Source of the DNA: Mytilus edulis
Taxonomy: Eukaryota > Mollusca > Bivalvia > Mytilida > Mytilidae
Direction: 5' to 3'
NCBI RefSeq assembly: GCF_963676685.1
Contig: NC_092354.1
Location: forward strand, 12,592,746-12,656,745
Length of the DNA: 64,000 bases
In this document: positions 11,545-21,696 of the stretch, piece by piece
Layout: every line of letters starts with the position of its first letter
Numbering within the stretch: position 1 is the first letter of the stretch
The notes under the pieces: model-generated
The model's input: only the letters and a program-made list of their open reading frames with translations
Database searches by the model: none
Told to the model about the DNA's origin: nothing
Program-made: the position numbers and the translations under genes

Positions 11545-11810
11545 TGTTAAAAACGAATAGACTTCCAGTTGTTGCTTTTCCAATAAACAATATACCTCTA
11601 CCTAAATATTCATTGTCGGTTTTAATGGTAACGTTTGATACTTGATTTTTTTTTATTTGTTGAACGCATTTTACGGCAGCATACAGTTCCCCCCGTATAA
11701 ATTGTTTGCTTGTAAGATTCAAGAACTGGACCATTTATATTTTTTATGTTATTTGGTTTCCAAAATATACCATAACTGGCCTTTGCCGTTATTTTTGCAT
11801 GCTTCATCAA
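11545..11810 (-). pseudogene. RNase H1-like domain fragment, frameshifted
   Basis: Two overlapping minus frames join to an RNase H fold segment: ASYGIFWKPNNIKNINGPV in one frame and RGELYAAVKCVQQIKK...VTIKTDNEYLG in the other. These match the second (E in R-x-E-L-Y-A-A) and third (D in x-T-D-x-x-Y) catalytic blocks of RNase H1-type proteins. The first aspartate block and the C-terminal end are absent, and a frameshift lies at ~11690. It could derive from a retroelement or a cellular RNase H1 copy. Confidence 0.55.
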
Positions 11811-11964
11811 TGTATTATTAAATGTCTGAACTGTTCAGGAAAACGTTAACGTTGTTTTCGCGGACATTCTGATGCGACGTGATGAACATGGTTTTGATTT
11901 ATAAATTTTGTTTTTGTTTGTGTTTTGTTACAATGAAATAAAAAAATAGTAAATTTGATAACTC

Positions 11965-12700
11965 TCAAAAAATCATTTCAGTTGGCCTTTCCTTAATTAC
12001 ACCCTTTCATTTGAGCCATGTCTAGGGGCGAACTTTGCCGTACGGAGCTGGCGAATCTCACCGAAATAATGTAGGTTGTATACGTAACTTTGAATCACAG
12101 CAATTCCCGAATGATCCTAACTCCCCAAAAAAATAATTTCGGTAAGGCCTTCCTCAAGTTCTATCCTTTCATTTGAGCCATGTACGCTGGTGAACTGTGC
12201 CGTATAGAGCTGTCAAGTTTTACCGAAATAATTGAGGTTGTATTTATATCTTTTCTTAATATCAACTTTTAACCACAGCAATTCCCAAATGGTCAAATCA
12301 TTTCAGTGGGGCCAACTCCAGTTATACTCTTTCATTTGAGCCATGTCTGGTGGCGAAATTTGGCGTACGGAGCTGGCAAGTCTTACCGAAATAATATAGG
12401 TTGTATACGTACTTATTTTTCTTAACATCAACTTTGAACCATAGCAATTTCCGAATGGTCCTAACTCCCACAAAATCGTTTCAGTGGGACCTTTCAACAA
12501 TTATACCCTTTCATTTGAGCTATTCCGGTGGTGAACTTTGCCGTACGGAGCTTGCAAGTTTTACCGAAATAATGTAAGTTGTATAGGTATTTTTTTCTTA
12601 ATAGCAACTTTGAACTACAGCAAATGCCGAATGGTCCTAACTAAAAAAAAATCATTTCAGTTGGGCCTTCCCCCAGTTATACCCTTTCATTTCAATGGTA
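11965..12700. repeat. Tandem repeat, five copies of ~165-180 bp
   Basis: The block CCTTTCATTTGAGCCATG (with variants) recurs at about 12003, 12165, 12328, 12507 and 12682. Each is followed by a GCCGTACGGAGCTGG-like block, ACCGAAATAAT, GGTTGTAT and a CCGAATGGTCCTAACT block. The last copy is cut short. Copies have diverged by many point changes. No coding frame spans them. Confidence 0.9.
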
Positions 12701-14039
12701 TTTTCTATCTCAATCAAGACCAGCTAGTAACGTATATCAATTTACGTGTTTAAAGACGAATATGTGTGTGAAACATTTTTAATTGATTTTAATTTCTTAA
12801 AATAAACTGAACCCTATAACAGAGCCTTTATTTTGATGGGAATTCGGAATATACATCAACATCAAACGGTTCTTTATTGTGGAAGCTATTGACTACTGGT
12901 TCAAAATAAAATTGATTTCACAAGTTGCATTGCAACCGCTGAGGAGACGTTCAGTGTAATTTTACTGTAAACAAGGTTATTATAACTCAATTACATAAAT
13001 CTCCTTGAACGTTGATGAAATACGATGTCTAACATTGGAGTTACTTGTATAGCAATCTGCTTACACTTCTGACTTGATTGTTATCCCATTTTACCCATCG
13101 ATAACTACATGTATGTGTACTTTCAAATGTCATTATTTATACTTATTCTTTCTTTTCACCAGAAAAATATCCTACATCAGATGATATAATTTGGTATGTC
13201 TAACACAAAGTTTACTTGATTATATTGGGTTGATAAAATCACATCATAAAAAAATATTTGCAACAGTTGTATTTTGGTCGTTCGACTTGTTTGACCCAAG
13301 AGGGAAATGGGGTACAATTTTTTAAGACTGGTGTACCTGTGATGATTTTTTACCAACAGCTGGACGTAACATCGCCGTATTTTGCACTTAGAAGTCAGTT
13401 CTCCTGTGATGATATGATTTATTATTATAAGGGATTCATTTTGTAATTCTACTGCATGTTCATTTTTTGGAATTTTTCAACTAGTTACTTGAATTGAATT
13501 CCAATTGATTAATTCCAACACTATTTGTGTTCTTGCTAAACACGCATACATGTATATCATTAAATATAAAATACTGTATTTTTGAAGAGTTTTTATTGAT
13601 TTTTGAAACATCAGTAATATTTAAAGATGGAGATAAAGTACAAATACAGAATTGACATGAACGCAAAATTGAGCAAGATGATGCGTTAAAAACATTCAGT
13701 TTCCTACTCAGAAAATTGCCAAAAGTGGGATATTTATTATATGAAGTTTTTTTTTTTATTCCCTACGTACGCGTGTGCCTTGCTATCCTTGGATTTTTTT
13801 CGTTGTATTTGCATGACTTGAGACAATTTTAAAGAACTTTGACCAAATATTTCTCAATATCGCAAAAATTAAAATCGCATTTTAGTCTAAAATGACAAAA
13901 TCGCAATAACAAATGCACGCAATAATTTCTGAATTTACAGTAGTTTATATGTAATTTATTATTCGTCATGTGTAACTTGTTGTCATAGGTGTAATTGATA
14001 TGTGTTTATCAAAATACATTCCTATTTGGGATACATAAT
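12701..14039. other. No gene recognised
   Basis: AT-rich sequence with short ORFs that show no recognisable motif. A poly-T run and a TACGTACGCGTGTG patch lie near 13750-13780. Confidence 0.5.
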
Positions 14040-14069
14040 AGACATGTTCCAGACCATATGTATATTTGG

Positions 14070-14150
14070 ACAGTACGCGTACGGTTCGGACCGTATACAT
14101 ATAATCGTACGGTCCGACCATACGCGTACGGTCGGACCGTATGAGTATAG
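14070..14150. repeat. CGTACGGTCCGACC palindromic cluster
   Basis: Four or more alternating copies of TACGGTCCGACC and its inverse GGTCGGACCGTA lie within 80 bp. This is a CpG-rich island of dyads in AT-rich DNA. A related word (CGTACAGTCCGACCATATGA) occurs alone at ~24125. Confidence 0.7.
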
Positions 14151-14210
14151 GCGTATAGCCCAGAACGAGCTGACAATACATGTTATTGGATCATATTGGA
14201 CCGGTTCGTA

Positions 14211-14374
14211 CCGATTATCAGGTTGTCTGCATGTTGATATCGTAAAATATCAGCTGAAAGACATAATATGAAGCTTTTTGTCGAGTAAGCGAAGAGAACG
14301 AGATCAAAAAGCCTTCATATTATGTCGAGCAGCTGATATTTTACAATATTAATATGCCGATAACCTGATAATCG
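14211..14374. repeat. Foldback (hairpin) element with ~65-bp arms
   Basis: The left arm starts CGATTATCAGGTTGTC and contains AAAATATCAGCTGAAAG and ACATAATATGAAGC. The right arm from ~14306 is its inverse (GCCTTCATATTATGT, CAGCTGATATTTTAC, GATAACCTGATAATCG). A ~30-nt GA-rich loop separates them. This is the form of a palindromic MITE. Confidence 0.8.
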
Positions 14375-14917
14375 ATTTATCGGGCTGTATTTGTGTCTTT
14401 TGGAAGTATTGTCTTAGTTTCACCAGCAACCGGAAGTTGACTTAATAAGTTCGGGTCAAACTTATCAACGTCGATTCAAACATTATGACGTTGCTGATAT
14501 GTCCGGGTCAAAGTTAACGTATTTGACGTCACAAAGCCGTGATATGGAGTTTTATTAAGAGCTGAGCAGATTGATATAGACAGTTGGACGACCGATAAAT
14601 ATGGGTTACATTTAAACAAACATTTATCACAATCTTCAGGGATGATTCCAGGTGTTTTCAAATGGGTCCCTTGAACATCAAATTGGGAATTTTTATCCCA
14701 ATTGGGAATTTTTTATGCATACAATCTTAAAACGAAACAATATCATTTTCCTGACCTTTTTATCTACTTTTACGAGATCAAATACTCCCAGAACATTTTA
14801 ATCAATTGAATCCAGCTGCTAAAACAGTTTACCACATGCTTACATAATCAAATCGTTGTTAGGGTTCCACTAAAGTCAAAAATATAGGACAATATTTATA
14901 ACGAATAAAGCTTTTCC
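14375..14917. other. No gene recognised
   Basis: Contains two TGACGT words and a repeated AATTGGGAATTTTT pair at ~14682-14712. No coding signal. Confidence 0.4.
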
Positions 14918-15066
14918 GGAAATACCGATTTATTTTTTATTTTCATGAATTGGGAATTTACATTCTCTTCCTCACCTGTCTATTGCAAATGGATGCCACG
15001 ACAAAACTGCTCCTGTGGATATTGTGACAAATCACCGTCCAGTATGTTTCAAATCGATTATAAACT
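14918..15066 (+). repeat. Inverted LTR fragment of the BEL/Pao element
   Basis: The stretch from TTTTCCGGAAATA to TCGATTATAAACTG is the reverse complement of 23540-23690 in the right LTR. Shared blocks include TTCTCTTCCTCACCTGTC, ATTGCAAAT, GATGCCAC and GTGGATATTGTGACAA. It lies 225 bp outside the left LTR and in opposite sense, so it is a relic of another copy or of a rearrangement. Confidence 0.8.
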
Positions 15067-15290
15067 GCCGCTGGCCGATTTTATGGTCGCCAAGCGGCCC
15101 TAAACTATATAGTGGAATCATCCCATAATCTTTATTTTTTTAGTTTTACAAATTGTAATTATTACAATTAGATGGATAAAATGAACAAACGAACAATTTA
15201 AATTAAATATTTGTTTAATTGTATATCTGAATCCTATTTTGGTACTCTCGCCCAAGGTGACACTTGCTATCACAAGTAAAGTAATATTTT

Positions 15291-16366
15291 TTACTATGAC
15301 TCAGCTAGTATAACCATGTGATTGTATCGCAATCTCGGCAAATTATAAAGAATAAGGGAGCTACCATTTGATTTTTATGGGGGGGCTAGGATGAAATTTG
15401 AAAAAAATAGGCAGGACAGGAGTTTTGAGTAAAAAAAAAGGCAGGATGAGACACTTGCAAAAAAAAAAAGTCAGGACGACAATTTAGGTAAAAAAAAGTC
15501 AGGATAAACTAAAAAAAAAAGGCAGGACCAAACAGAGTGAAAAATAAAAAGGCAGGACCGAGATTACAGCTATAAAAAAAAATCCAGGACAAAATTTTTC
15601 ATCCTAGCCCCCCCATAAAAATCAAATGGTAGCTCCCTAACAACTTGTGTGTGAAGATTGTAGATTATAATTCCACCAGAAATGATACAGGAGTTTTTAC
15701 AGAGTGTGTATTGTTTGGTAAACTGAAAGAAATAAAAATACACTATTTACACTATGCACGAAAGAAACAGAGAATGTTCAATGCAATAATAATATCAAGT
15801 CAAAAACGAAGTAGAATTCTCAGTTCAATTCAAAGTAATACACAATTACAGTTCATATTTGTTGAATAAACGTGTTTGTCAAGTTAACGGAATTAAAGGA
15901 ATATATATTTAACAGTTTATAATCGATTTGAAACATACTGGACAGGTGAGGAAGAGAAAGTAAACGGTAGTGAAAATACGGATAAGTCTAGATTATTTCC
16001 GGAAAATATGAATGTCTGAAAATTCAATCCAATAGACAACTTTCGAGTGAGTGGTTGGAAAACTATAATTCTATATTGTACGAATTATACGACAAATTGA
16101 ATTCTCAAAATTGACAATCAGCATTGATGTCATTAGGGAATTGTCATTAAGTACCTACAGAACAACCATTATTTCTAGTTTATCCTGCACAATGACGATC
16201 ACCAAGACGCTTGATGAACGTAAATAGTGCCGGGATACAGGAGACCCCCTCTATCTGTTAAATGACGTCATAAAGGCGCATATAATTGATGAGTTTTTTC
16301 CGGTGACGGATGAACTCGAAAGTGGTCTATAGACTGTATAGTAAATATAATTGCGAATGTGATTCA
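15291..16366 (-). repeat. 3' LTR of the BEL/Pao element (carries insertions)
   Basis: Matches the right LTR in blocks: CAGCTAGTATAACCATGTG, AATAAAAATACA, GTTGAATAAACGTGTTTG, AGTAAACGGTAGTGAAAATA and GTAAATATAATTGCGAATGT. It is longer than its partner because of a 283-bp MITE, a ~54-bp segment at ~15655-15708 and a ~270-bp segment at ~16060-16330. The last two may be original LTR sequence deleted from the right copy. It also lacks ~60 bp that the right copy has. Confidence 0.85.
15356..15638. mobile_element. MITE with 41-bp perfect TIRs, TSD TAA
   Basis: The ends are GGGAGCTACCATTTGATTTT... and its exact inverse; the inverted repeat is identical for 41 bases and includes a run of seven G/C. 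TAA flanks both sides (15353-15355, 15639-15641), and the right LTR has the uninterrupted site with one TAA, so the insertion limits are certain. The 3-bp TAA duplication and GGG/CCC termini fit PIF/Harbinger-type MITEs. The inside is 7-8 loose copies of an A-run followed by GGCAGGAC or GTCAGGA. Confidence 0.95.
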
Positions 16367-16514
16367 GATTACTCCCCGTCTGAAATCTATCTGATATCAC
16401 TATTCTAGAAAGTATAATTCCACATATGAATGTCACTATATTAATCCAAAATATATACATATAATTACACTGGGTTGTTCTCTATGAGAAGAATCATGTC
16501 CACGATAGGGCGTG

Positions 16515-16943
16515 TTAGGTTGTGGCTTTCCCATTAACGATTACTCGCACATGTTCGTCTGAACTTTTAAATGAGTTCACTATAATTCCAACGGGCCATT
16601 GGGTACGGCAAATGTTTTTGTCCTTTAGAAGAATGACGTCTCCTTCGATGAGATCACGACGATCTTCGGTCCATTTTCGTCGTTGTTGTAGTAACGGCAG
16701 GTACTCTTTCCTCCAACGGGACCAGAAATCGCTGGCAAGAGCCTGTACTCGTCTCCATTCGGCAAGACATAGATCTCGTTTATCGAATTCTCCAAGATGA
16801 TCTGAGGTGAATATGTAGTCGGTTTTCTGTGTCAATAACATAGCCGAAGTTAATATTAACGGATTCTCTGGATCTGTTGATACCGGTACCAGAGGTCTAG
16901 AGTTCACTATTGCTGAAACTTCTGCCCTTAGGGTGTTGAGCAC
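16515..16943 (-). pseudogene. BEL/Pao DUF5641 domain (integrase tail)
   Basis: A 142-codon frame with IVNSRPLVPV, LTSAMLLTQ, WRRVQALASDFWSRWRKEYL, RKWTEDRRDLIEGDVILL and WPVGIIV, the standard block order of DUF5641 after a Pao integrase. It is separated from the integrase ORF by a frameshift at ~16945-16955 and lies ~130 bp before the polypurine tract. It ends in a stop at 16515, which looks like the natural end of pol. Confidence 0.85.
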
Positions 16944-16951
16944 GTCATGTG

Positions 16952-18177
16952 TTAGGCTTCTTCCGGCTGCAGCATAGAATCAAGAATTCTCCTGGTGATA
17001 CCAATCATTCTCTCCCAGGCTCCACCCATGTGGGACGAATGCGGCGGATTGAAGATCCAAGTTGTACCAGAATTGTACAGAAAGTTCTTGAAGGGTCCAT
17101 CTTCAACATTGATTGAGTCAATCTTTAAATCATCGATTGCCCCGATAAAGTTCGTTCCACGGTCGGATCGGAAAATCTCAATTTGGCCTCTTATAGCGGC
17201 GAATCTCCTGACATCGTTTATGAAGGCTGAAAAACTCATTTCCTCGATTAATTCGTTGTGAATAGCTCTTGTCACTAAGCATGTGAATAAAATTGCCCAA
17301 CGTTTTGAGTTGGGGTATCCACCACGTGTTTTACGTGAAACAATTGTCCAGGGTCCAAAGGTGTCTATTCCAACGTTAGTAAACGGAGGTGAAGGTTCAA
17401 GACGGTCCTCTGGCAAATCAGACATGATTTGATACTCGGTTTTTCCTCTGAGTTTGCGGCATGTCACACATTTGTGAATAATAGATGAGATCAAGCGTTT
17501 TGCTCCTACGATCCAAAATCCTGCGGATCGAATCGCTCCATCTGTGCAATGGCGACCTTGATGTTTTATCTTGTTGTGATAGTGTCGAACTAATAAAGTC
17601 GTTATATGATGGCGTCCAGGGACGAGCAATGGTTTCTTTTCACGGAGGTCTAAGTCAGATTTGGCAATACGGCCTCCTACTCGAAATAGTCCTTGTTCGT
17701 CCAAAAACGGATTGAGGTTAGCTATCGGGCTCCGCTTATTTATTTGTGTCTGACGTTTTACACAATCTATTTCATCTCCATAAACTTCATGTTGTGCAGA
17801 TATTAAGATGAAATTTTCGGAGTTCGAAAAACTATCCAGAGAAGTCTCTGATGATGCCTGTTTTGACCCGTGTAAACGGGAGAAACGTTCCAAAAAGGCT
17901 ATTGCTCGCACAAGTGATGTCCAGTTGGAGAATCGATTGATTCTATCAGTTCCGATACCTTTATGCTCTGGTGTCGAAAATGTTTTTGCAACATTAACAG
18001 TAGCACGGATTTCTCCATCTTCTTCTGGGTCTATTAGATGGTATATGTCCTCAGAATTCTGTTCTGAGGAAAGAAGTTGTTTTGGTCCCAATAACCATTC
18101 ACTGCTGTGAATTTCATGGGCTGGTACGGACCTTGTCCCGAGTCTGCGGGATTACGGTTAGTTGGTACATAATTCCA
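16952..18177 (-). pseudogene. BEL/Pao integrase (with RNase H/IN linker)
   Basis: The long frame at 16952-18091 carries the integrase zinc-binding domain (HHITTLLVRHYHN...H...C-V-T-C) and a full DDE core: D in VGIDTFGPW, D in EIFRSDRGTNF and E in HMGGAWERMIG. The linker just upstream (18092-18177) belongs to the same protein but is cut by an in-frame TAA near 18178 and a frameshift near 18130. Function would be insertion of the cDNA. All catalytic residues survive although the gene is broken. Confidence 0.88.
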
Positions 18178-20092
18178 TTAACTTGGAGAGCTAAATTTTC
18201 TTATTTTCTCTTCTCTATTGGCGACATAGATAAAGAACCTTCTTGTCTCGTTACTGATGTAGCCTATGACTACTATACTGTCTATGTAGAATTTTACGGT
18301 GTCTATATATAAATCTAAATTATCCATGATGGTCTGTGTTATCTCGACTGCTAATACTGCAGCAGATAGTTCAAGGAGTGGAATAGTATGACCACTTGTT
18401 GGTGCAACTTTAGCTTTCCCAAGAACAAAACCTATGTTTGGTTCACCACTTCTGTCGGTCGTGCGTAGATATGCAACAGCTGCTATGGCTTTTTCTGATG
18501 CATCAGAGAATACATGCAACTCCTTTGTGGCGGTTTTGCTGAGATACGGCATGTAGGTACGTGGGATGCGCATTGTTTCGATAGCAATTAGAGTATCTCT
18601 CCAAGATTTCCACTCATATGCTGTCTCATCAGTGAGAGGTTGGTCCCAATCGATTGTTTCTGATACTATTTTCCTTAATAGAAGTTTCCCTTGTATAATC
18701 ACCGGAGCCAAAAATCCAAGAGGATCGTAGAGACTGTTTATCGTTGATAAAATTCCTCTCCAAGTGATCGGTTTGTTTTCTGATGATAATTCAAATAAGA
18801 AGTTATCAGTGTTTACGTCCCAGCTGAGACCAAGACTACGTTGTAGGGGTTTGCTGTCGCATTCTAAGTCTAGATCTTTAAGATTTGAAGCTAAATCACT
18901 GGCATGAAATGCAGACATAACTTCCGCACAATTAGAGGCAAACTTGTGAAGACGCAAGTTTCCATATTTTGCTAATACTTGTTGTGTGTCCTTCATGAGC
19001 TTAACAGCTACCTCTTTAGTAGGACATGACGTTAGACCGTCGTCGACATAGAAGTCTCTTGTAACAAAGCTAGTCACGTGACTGCCAAACTCTTAATTCT
19101 GATGCTTGAGCTGCTTTTCTGAGTCCAAGCGTAGCAACGGCAGGTGACGGACTATTTCCGAAAACATGAACTCTCATGCGGTATTCGACAAGGCTCTCCT
19201 GTAGGTCATTGTCTTTATGCCATAAAAATCTCAGGTAATTTCGGTGGTCTTTTCTGACACCAAGCAATGAAACATATGTTGAACGTCTGCAGTTAGTGCG
19301 ACCATTTCTTTCCTGAAACGCAGCAATACTCCCAAGAGATCATTGGTCAAATCTGGACATGTAAGCAGGACGCTGTTAAGTGAAACTCCGTTACATTTGG
19401 CGGAAGAATCAAACACACCTCTTATCTGATCGGGTTTCTTCGGATGATAAACACCAAACAATGGCAAATACCAGCACTCCTCATGTTCATTCAATGGTGA
19501 AGCAAGCTCTGCATGATTATTGTCTAGGATCTTACTCATAAATGTAAGAAAGTGTTCCCGCTTAACTGGGTTTTTATTCAAACTTGTGTCTAAAATATTA
19601 GCACGATGAAGAGCTTGTTGTCTGTTGCTTGGCAATGGCTGCCTTGGCACTCGGAACGGCAACGGTGCTACCCAACTTCCTTCCGAGTCTCTCACAAATT
19701 CGTTGTCCATCTGCTTCATGAACATGTTGTCCTCATATGACTGTTCAGGCTTATCATCGTCCCTTGTTTTTTCAAAGAGTGGCGATTGTAAATCTTTCGT
19801 TACAGGATCTGTGTAGTTTTTCCGGATGTCAAACTTGCTTGTGCATGGTTGAAAGGTTGAAGGTTGTCCTATAGGTAAAATGTTGATTATTTTGACATTT
19901 AACTCAAGAGGCACATGCTGCTTGTTAATGCAGGTTTCTCCTATCACTACCCAACCCAGTTTCAATTGTTGTGCATATGGAGTTCTGGGTGGTCCTATGC
20001 GCTGGTCGAGGACATGGTGTGCCTCTATAAGGTCTCTGCCAATTAAGAGAAGAATTTGGAAATTTTCCTCTATGGTGGAATGCTACCCCTAA
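18178..20092 (-). pseudogene. BEL/Pao reverse transcriptase and RNase H
   Basis: It is spread over three frames. 19231-19965 has the RT entry blocks (GWVVIGETC, WYLPLFGVYHPKKPDQIRGV, and motif A in VALTADVQHMF). 19070-19267 has FLWHKDND and VFGNSPSPAVATLGLRKAA. 18178-19077 has the catalytic FYVDDGLTS box, LRLHKFASN, and RNase H (HVFSDASEKAIAAVAYL; IPLLELSAAVLA). Frameshifts near 20080, 19260 and 19075 separate them. The RT motif order and the YVDD box fix the identity. Confidence 0.9.
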
Positions 20093-20697
20093 TTTTTTTT
20101 AAATGAGGGTGATGCATTGTTACTTCAGTAGGTATTTCGTCTCTATTATTGGGAATATGATAACATTCAATCAGTACAGGAAGGTCAAACTTGTCATTAC
20201 CATTGATTGATTCCATGACAAAACCTCTTCCTCTTTTCCCGGAAGTGATTACTTTGCCGGAGCATGTTGATAAAGTATAGTTCTCCAGTTTATCTTTGAC
20301 GTCGAAAAGATTAAAGAATTCGGGCGATGATAGTGACCGGTTGCTTTGGTCATCAATGATGGCGTACATGCGAATAAAAGAGGGACGAAAGATACCAAAG
20401 GGACAGTCAAACTCATAAATCTAAAATAAACTGACAACGCCATGGCTAAAAATGAAAAAGAAAAACAGAAAAACAATAGTACACATGACACAACATATAA
20501 CAACGAATAACTTTGTCCTGGTTATCTTTGTGATAAACATTCACAGGAAGTATTTTAGCACAAGATTTCCCGCTCTATGTATCTTTGCAGATCTCAGTAC
20601 AGGTAGAGTTCAGTGAGGTTGATTTAGTTTCAGCGGTTTCTGTTGGCTCCCCGCCGTAGTCTTCCTTGGGCGAGCTAGACTGAGAACTTGCAGGTTG
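20093..20697 (-). pseudogene. BEL/Pao aspartic protease region, interrupted
   Basis: The frame at 20093-20369 begins in YAIIDDQSNRSLSS, the BEL/Pao-type protease active-site block (I-x-D-D-Q-S-N), followed by TLSTCSGKVITSGKRGRGFV. The 126-bp insertion at 20378-20503 splits it from its upstream part. If the insertion and one target-site copy are set aside, the frame is continuous across the site, so the insertion itself caused the break. Two further in-frame TAG codons lie upstream (at 20698-20700 and near 20580). Confidence 0.8.
20378..20503 (-). mobile_element. Penelope-like element 3' tail inserted in BEL protease
   Basis: The 126-bp segment starts AAGAGGGACGAAAG and contains GGGACAGTCAAACTCATAAA, AACTGACAACGCCATGGC and ACACATGACACAAC. 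These recur at 25344, 41995, 59524 and (inverted) ~36540-36680. It is flanked by a 7-bp direct repeat CGAATAA (20371-20377 and 20504-20510). Longer copies of this family continue into Penelope-like RT code, so this is a 5'-truncated tail. Confidence 0.8.
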
Positions 20698-21696
20698 CTA
20701 TGGTCTAGTGATGTGAAGAGCGGTAGTGTGTTGTTTACTTCCACATTCTTTACAACTTATGCGTGCATTGCATTCCCGGTTTCTGTGTTTGGTAGAATCA
20801 CAACACTTGTAACAGACATTGTTTTCTTTCAAAAGACCTTTGCGTTCCTCTATTGATTTGGCTCGGAACGCTCGACATTCATTTAAAGAATGCTTTGTAT
20901 TGTTCAGAATACAAAGACCTTGTTTGCTGGCGTCTCCAGATTGCTGCTCAACCGCTGTTTTATGAGTACCAACTTTAGTCTTGGGGTAAGACGTGAACCT
21001 TGGCGCAGCACCTTTTGTATTTGGTGTGACTTTTGACCCAAAGATGAATCCGGGATCGTTTTTAATTCTACTGATTTCACTGATGAATGCAGATAGCTCT
21101 GTAAAAGGAGGAAAGGCAGCGCCGTGGTTAGATTTGTATCTAGACGCCCTTGTAATCCACTTTTCCTGAAGTCCATATGGTAGTTTTTCAATGACAGGGT
21201 TTATTCCGGTCGGTGAATCAAAATAAGCTAGCAGACATCCCAGCTTGGGATTTTCCTTGTGGTATTCTATTTCTGATAGAATGTCAGACAGTTCATAAAG
21301 ACGTGCGTTGTCCTTATTTGTCAAGGTTGGGAATTTGTCAAGTTTACTCCTGAGAGAGGCCTCCAACATTTCTGGAGCACCATACCGCTCATCAAGCCTC
21401 TTCCATAATCTTTGCATACCTATTGTAGGATTATTGGCGTTCGACGCTCTTATGCTTATGGCATGTTTAGCAGACTCAGGACCGAGCCACTTGATCAATA
21501 AATCAATCTGTTCCGAGTCAGATACTTGTAACTCGTCTGTCACGTTTTTAAAGCTTGCTTTCCATGTATGGAAGGATTCTGCCCGATCGTTAAAGCTTGT
21601 TAATCGGGAGAAAAGCAGGTCTTTACGCAAGAGAAATCTAGTAATCTCCGATGTTGGGTTGATTTGTTGCTGGTGTGCAACAGGGATCTCTTCTTT
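20698..21696 (-). pseudogene. BEL/Pao Gag C-terminal half (DUF1759 and zinc knuckles)
   Basis: Blocks KDLLFSRLTSFNDRAESFHTW, WLGPESAKHAI, LWKRLDERYGAPEMLEASL, KDNARLYELSDIL and LPYGLQEKW are the core of BEL-type Gag. The C-terminus has two zinc-binding motifs, CYKCCDSTKHRNREC and CKECGSKQHTTALH. The protein would form the particle and bind RNA. It ends at an in-frame TAG at 20698-20700 where the polyprotein should continue. A frameshift near 21690 separates it from the coiled-coil half. Confidence 0.85.

Larger units (their letters stand above)
7124..11560. repeat. Degenerate heptamer-based satellite (TTGAANN), ~4.4 kb
   Basis: Almost the whole stretch is built from GAATGTTGAAAA-like words: TTGAATG, TTGAAAA and TTGAAAACGAATG recur hundreds of times with drift. 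The plus strand is very poor in C, so the array is strongly strand-asymmetric. Inside it are local arrays with exact higher periods (20 bp at ~8277-8340, 22 bp at 8397-8562, 35 bp at ~9657-10035) and two islands of unrelated DNA (~7775-7985 and ~10435-10600). The minus-strand ORFs here arise because TTCAA-rich DNA cannot form stop codons; they are not genes. Confidence 0.9.

Noticed and set aside
15353-15641. Idea that the 283-bp insert is part of the original LTR
   Set aside because: The sister LTR has the uninterrupted sequence with a single TAA, and the insert has perfect TIRs.
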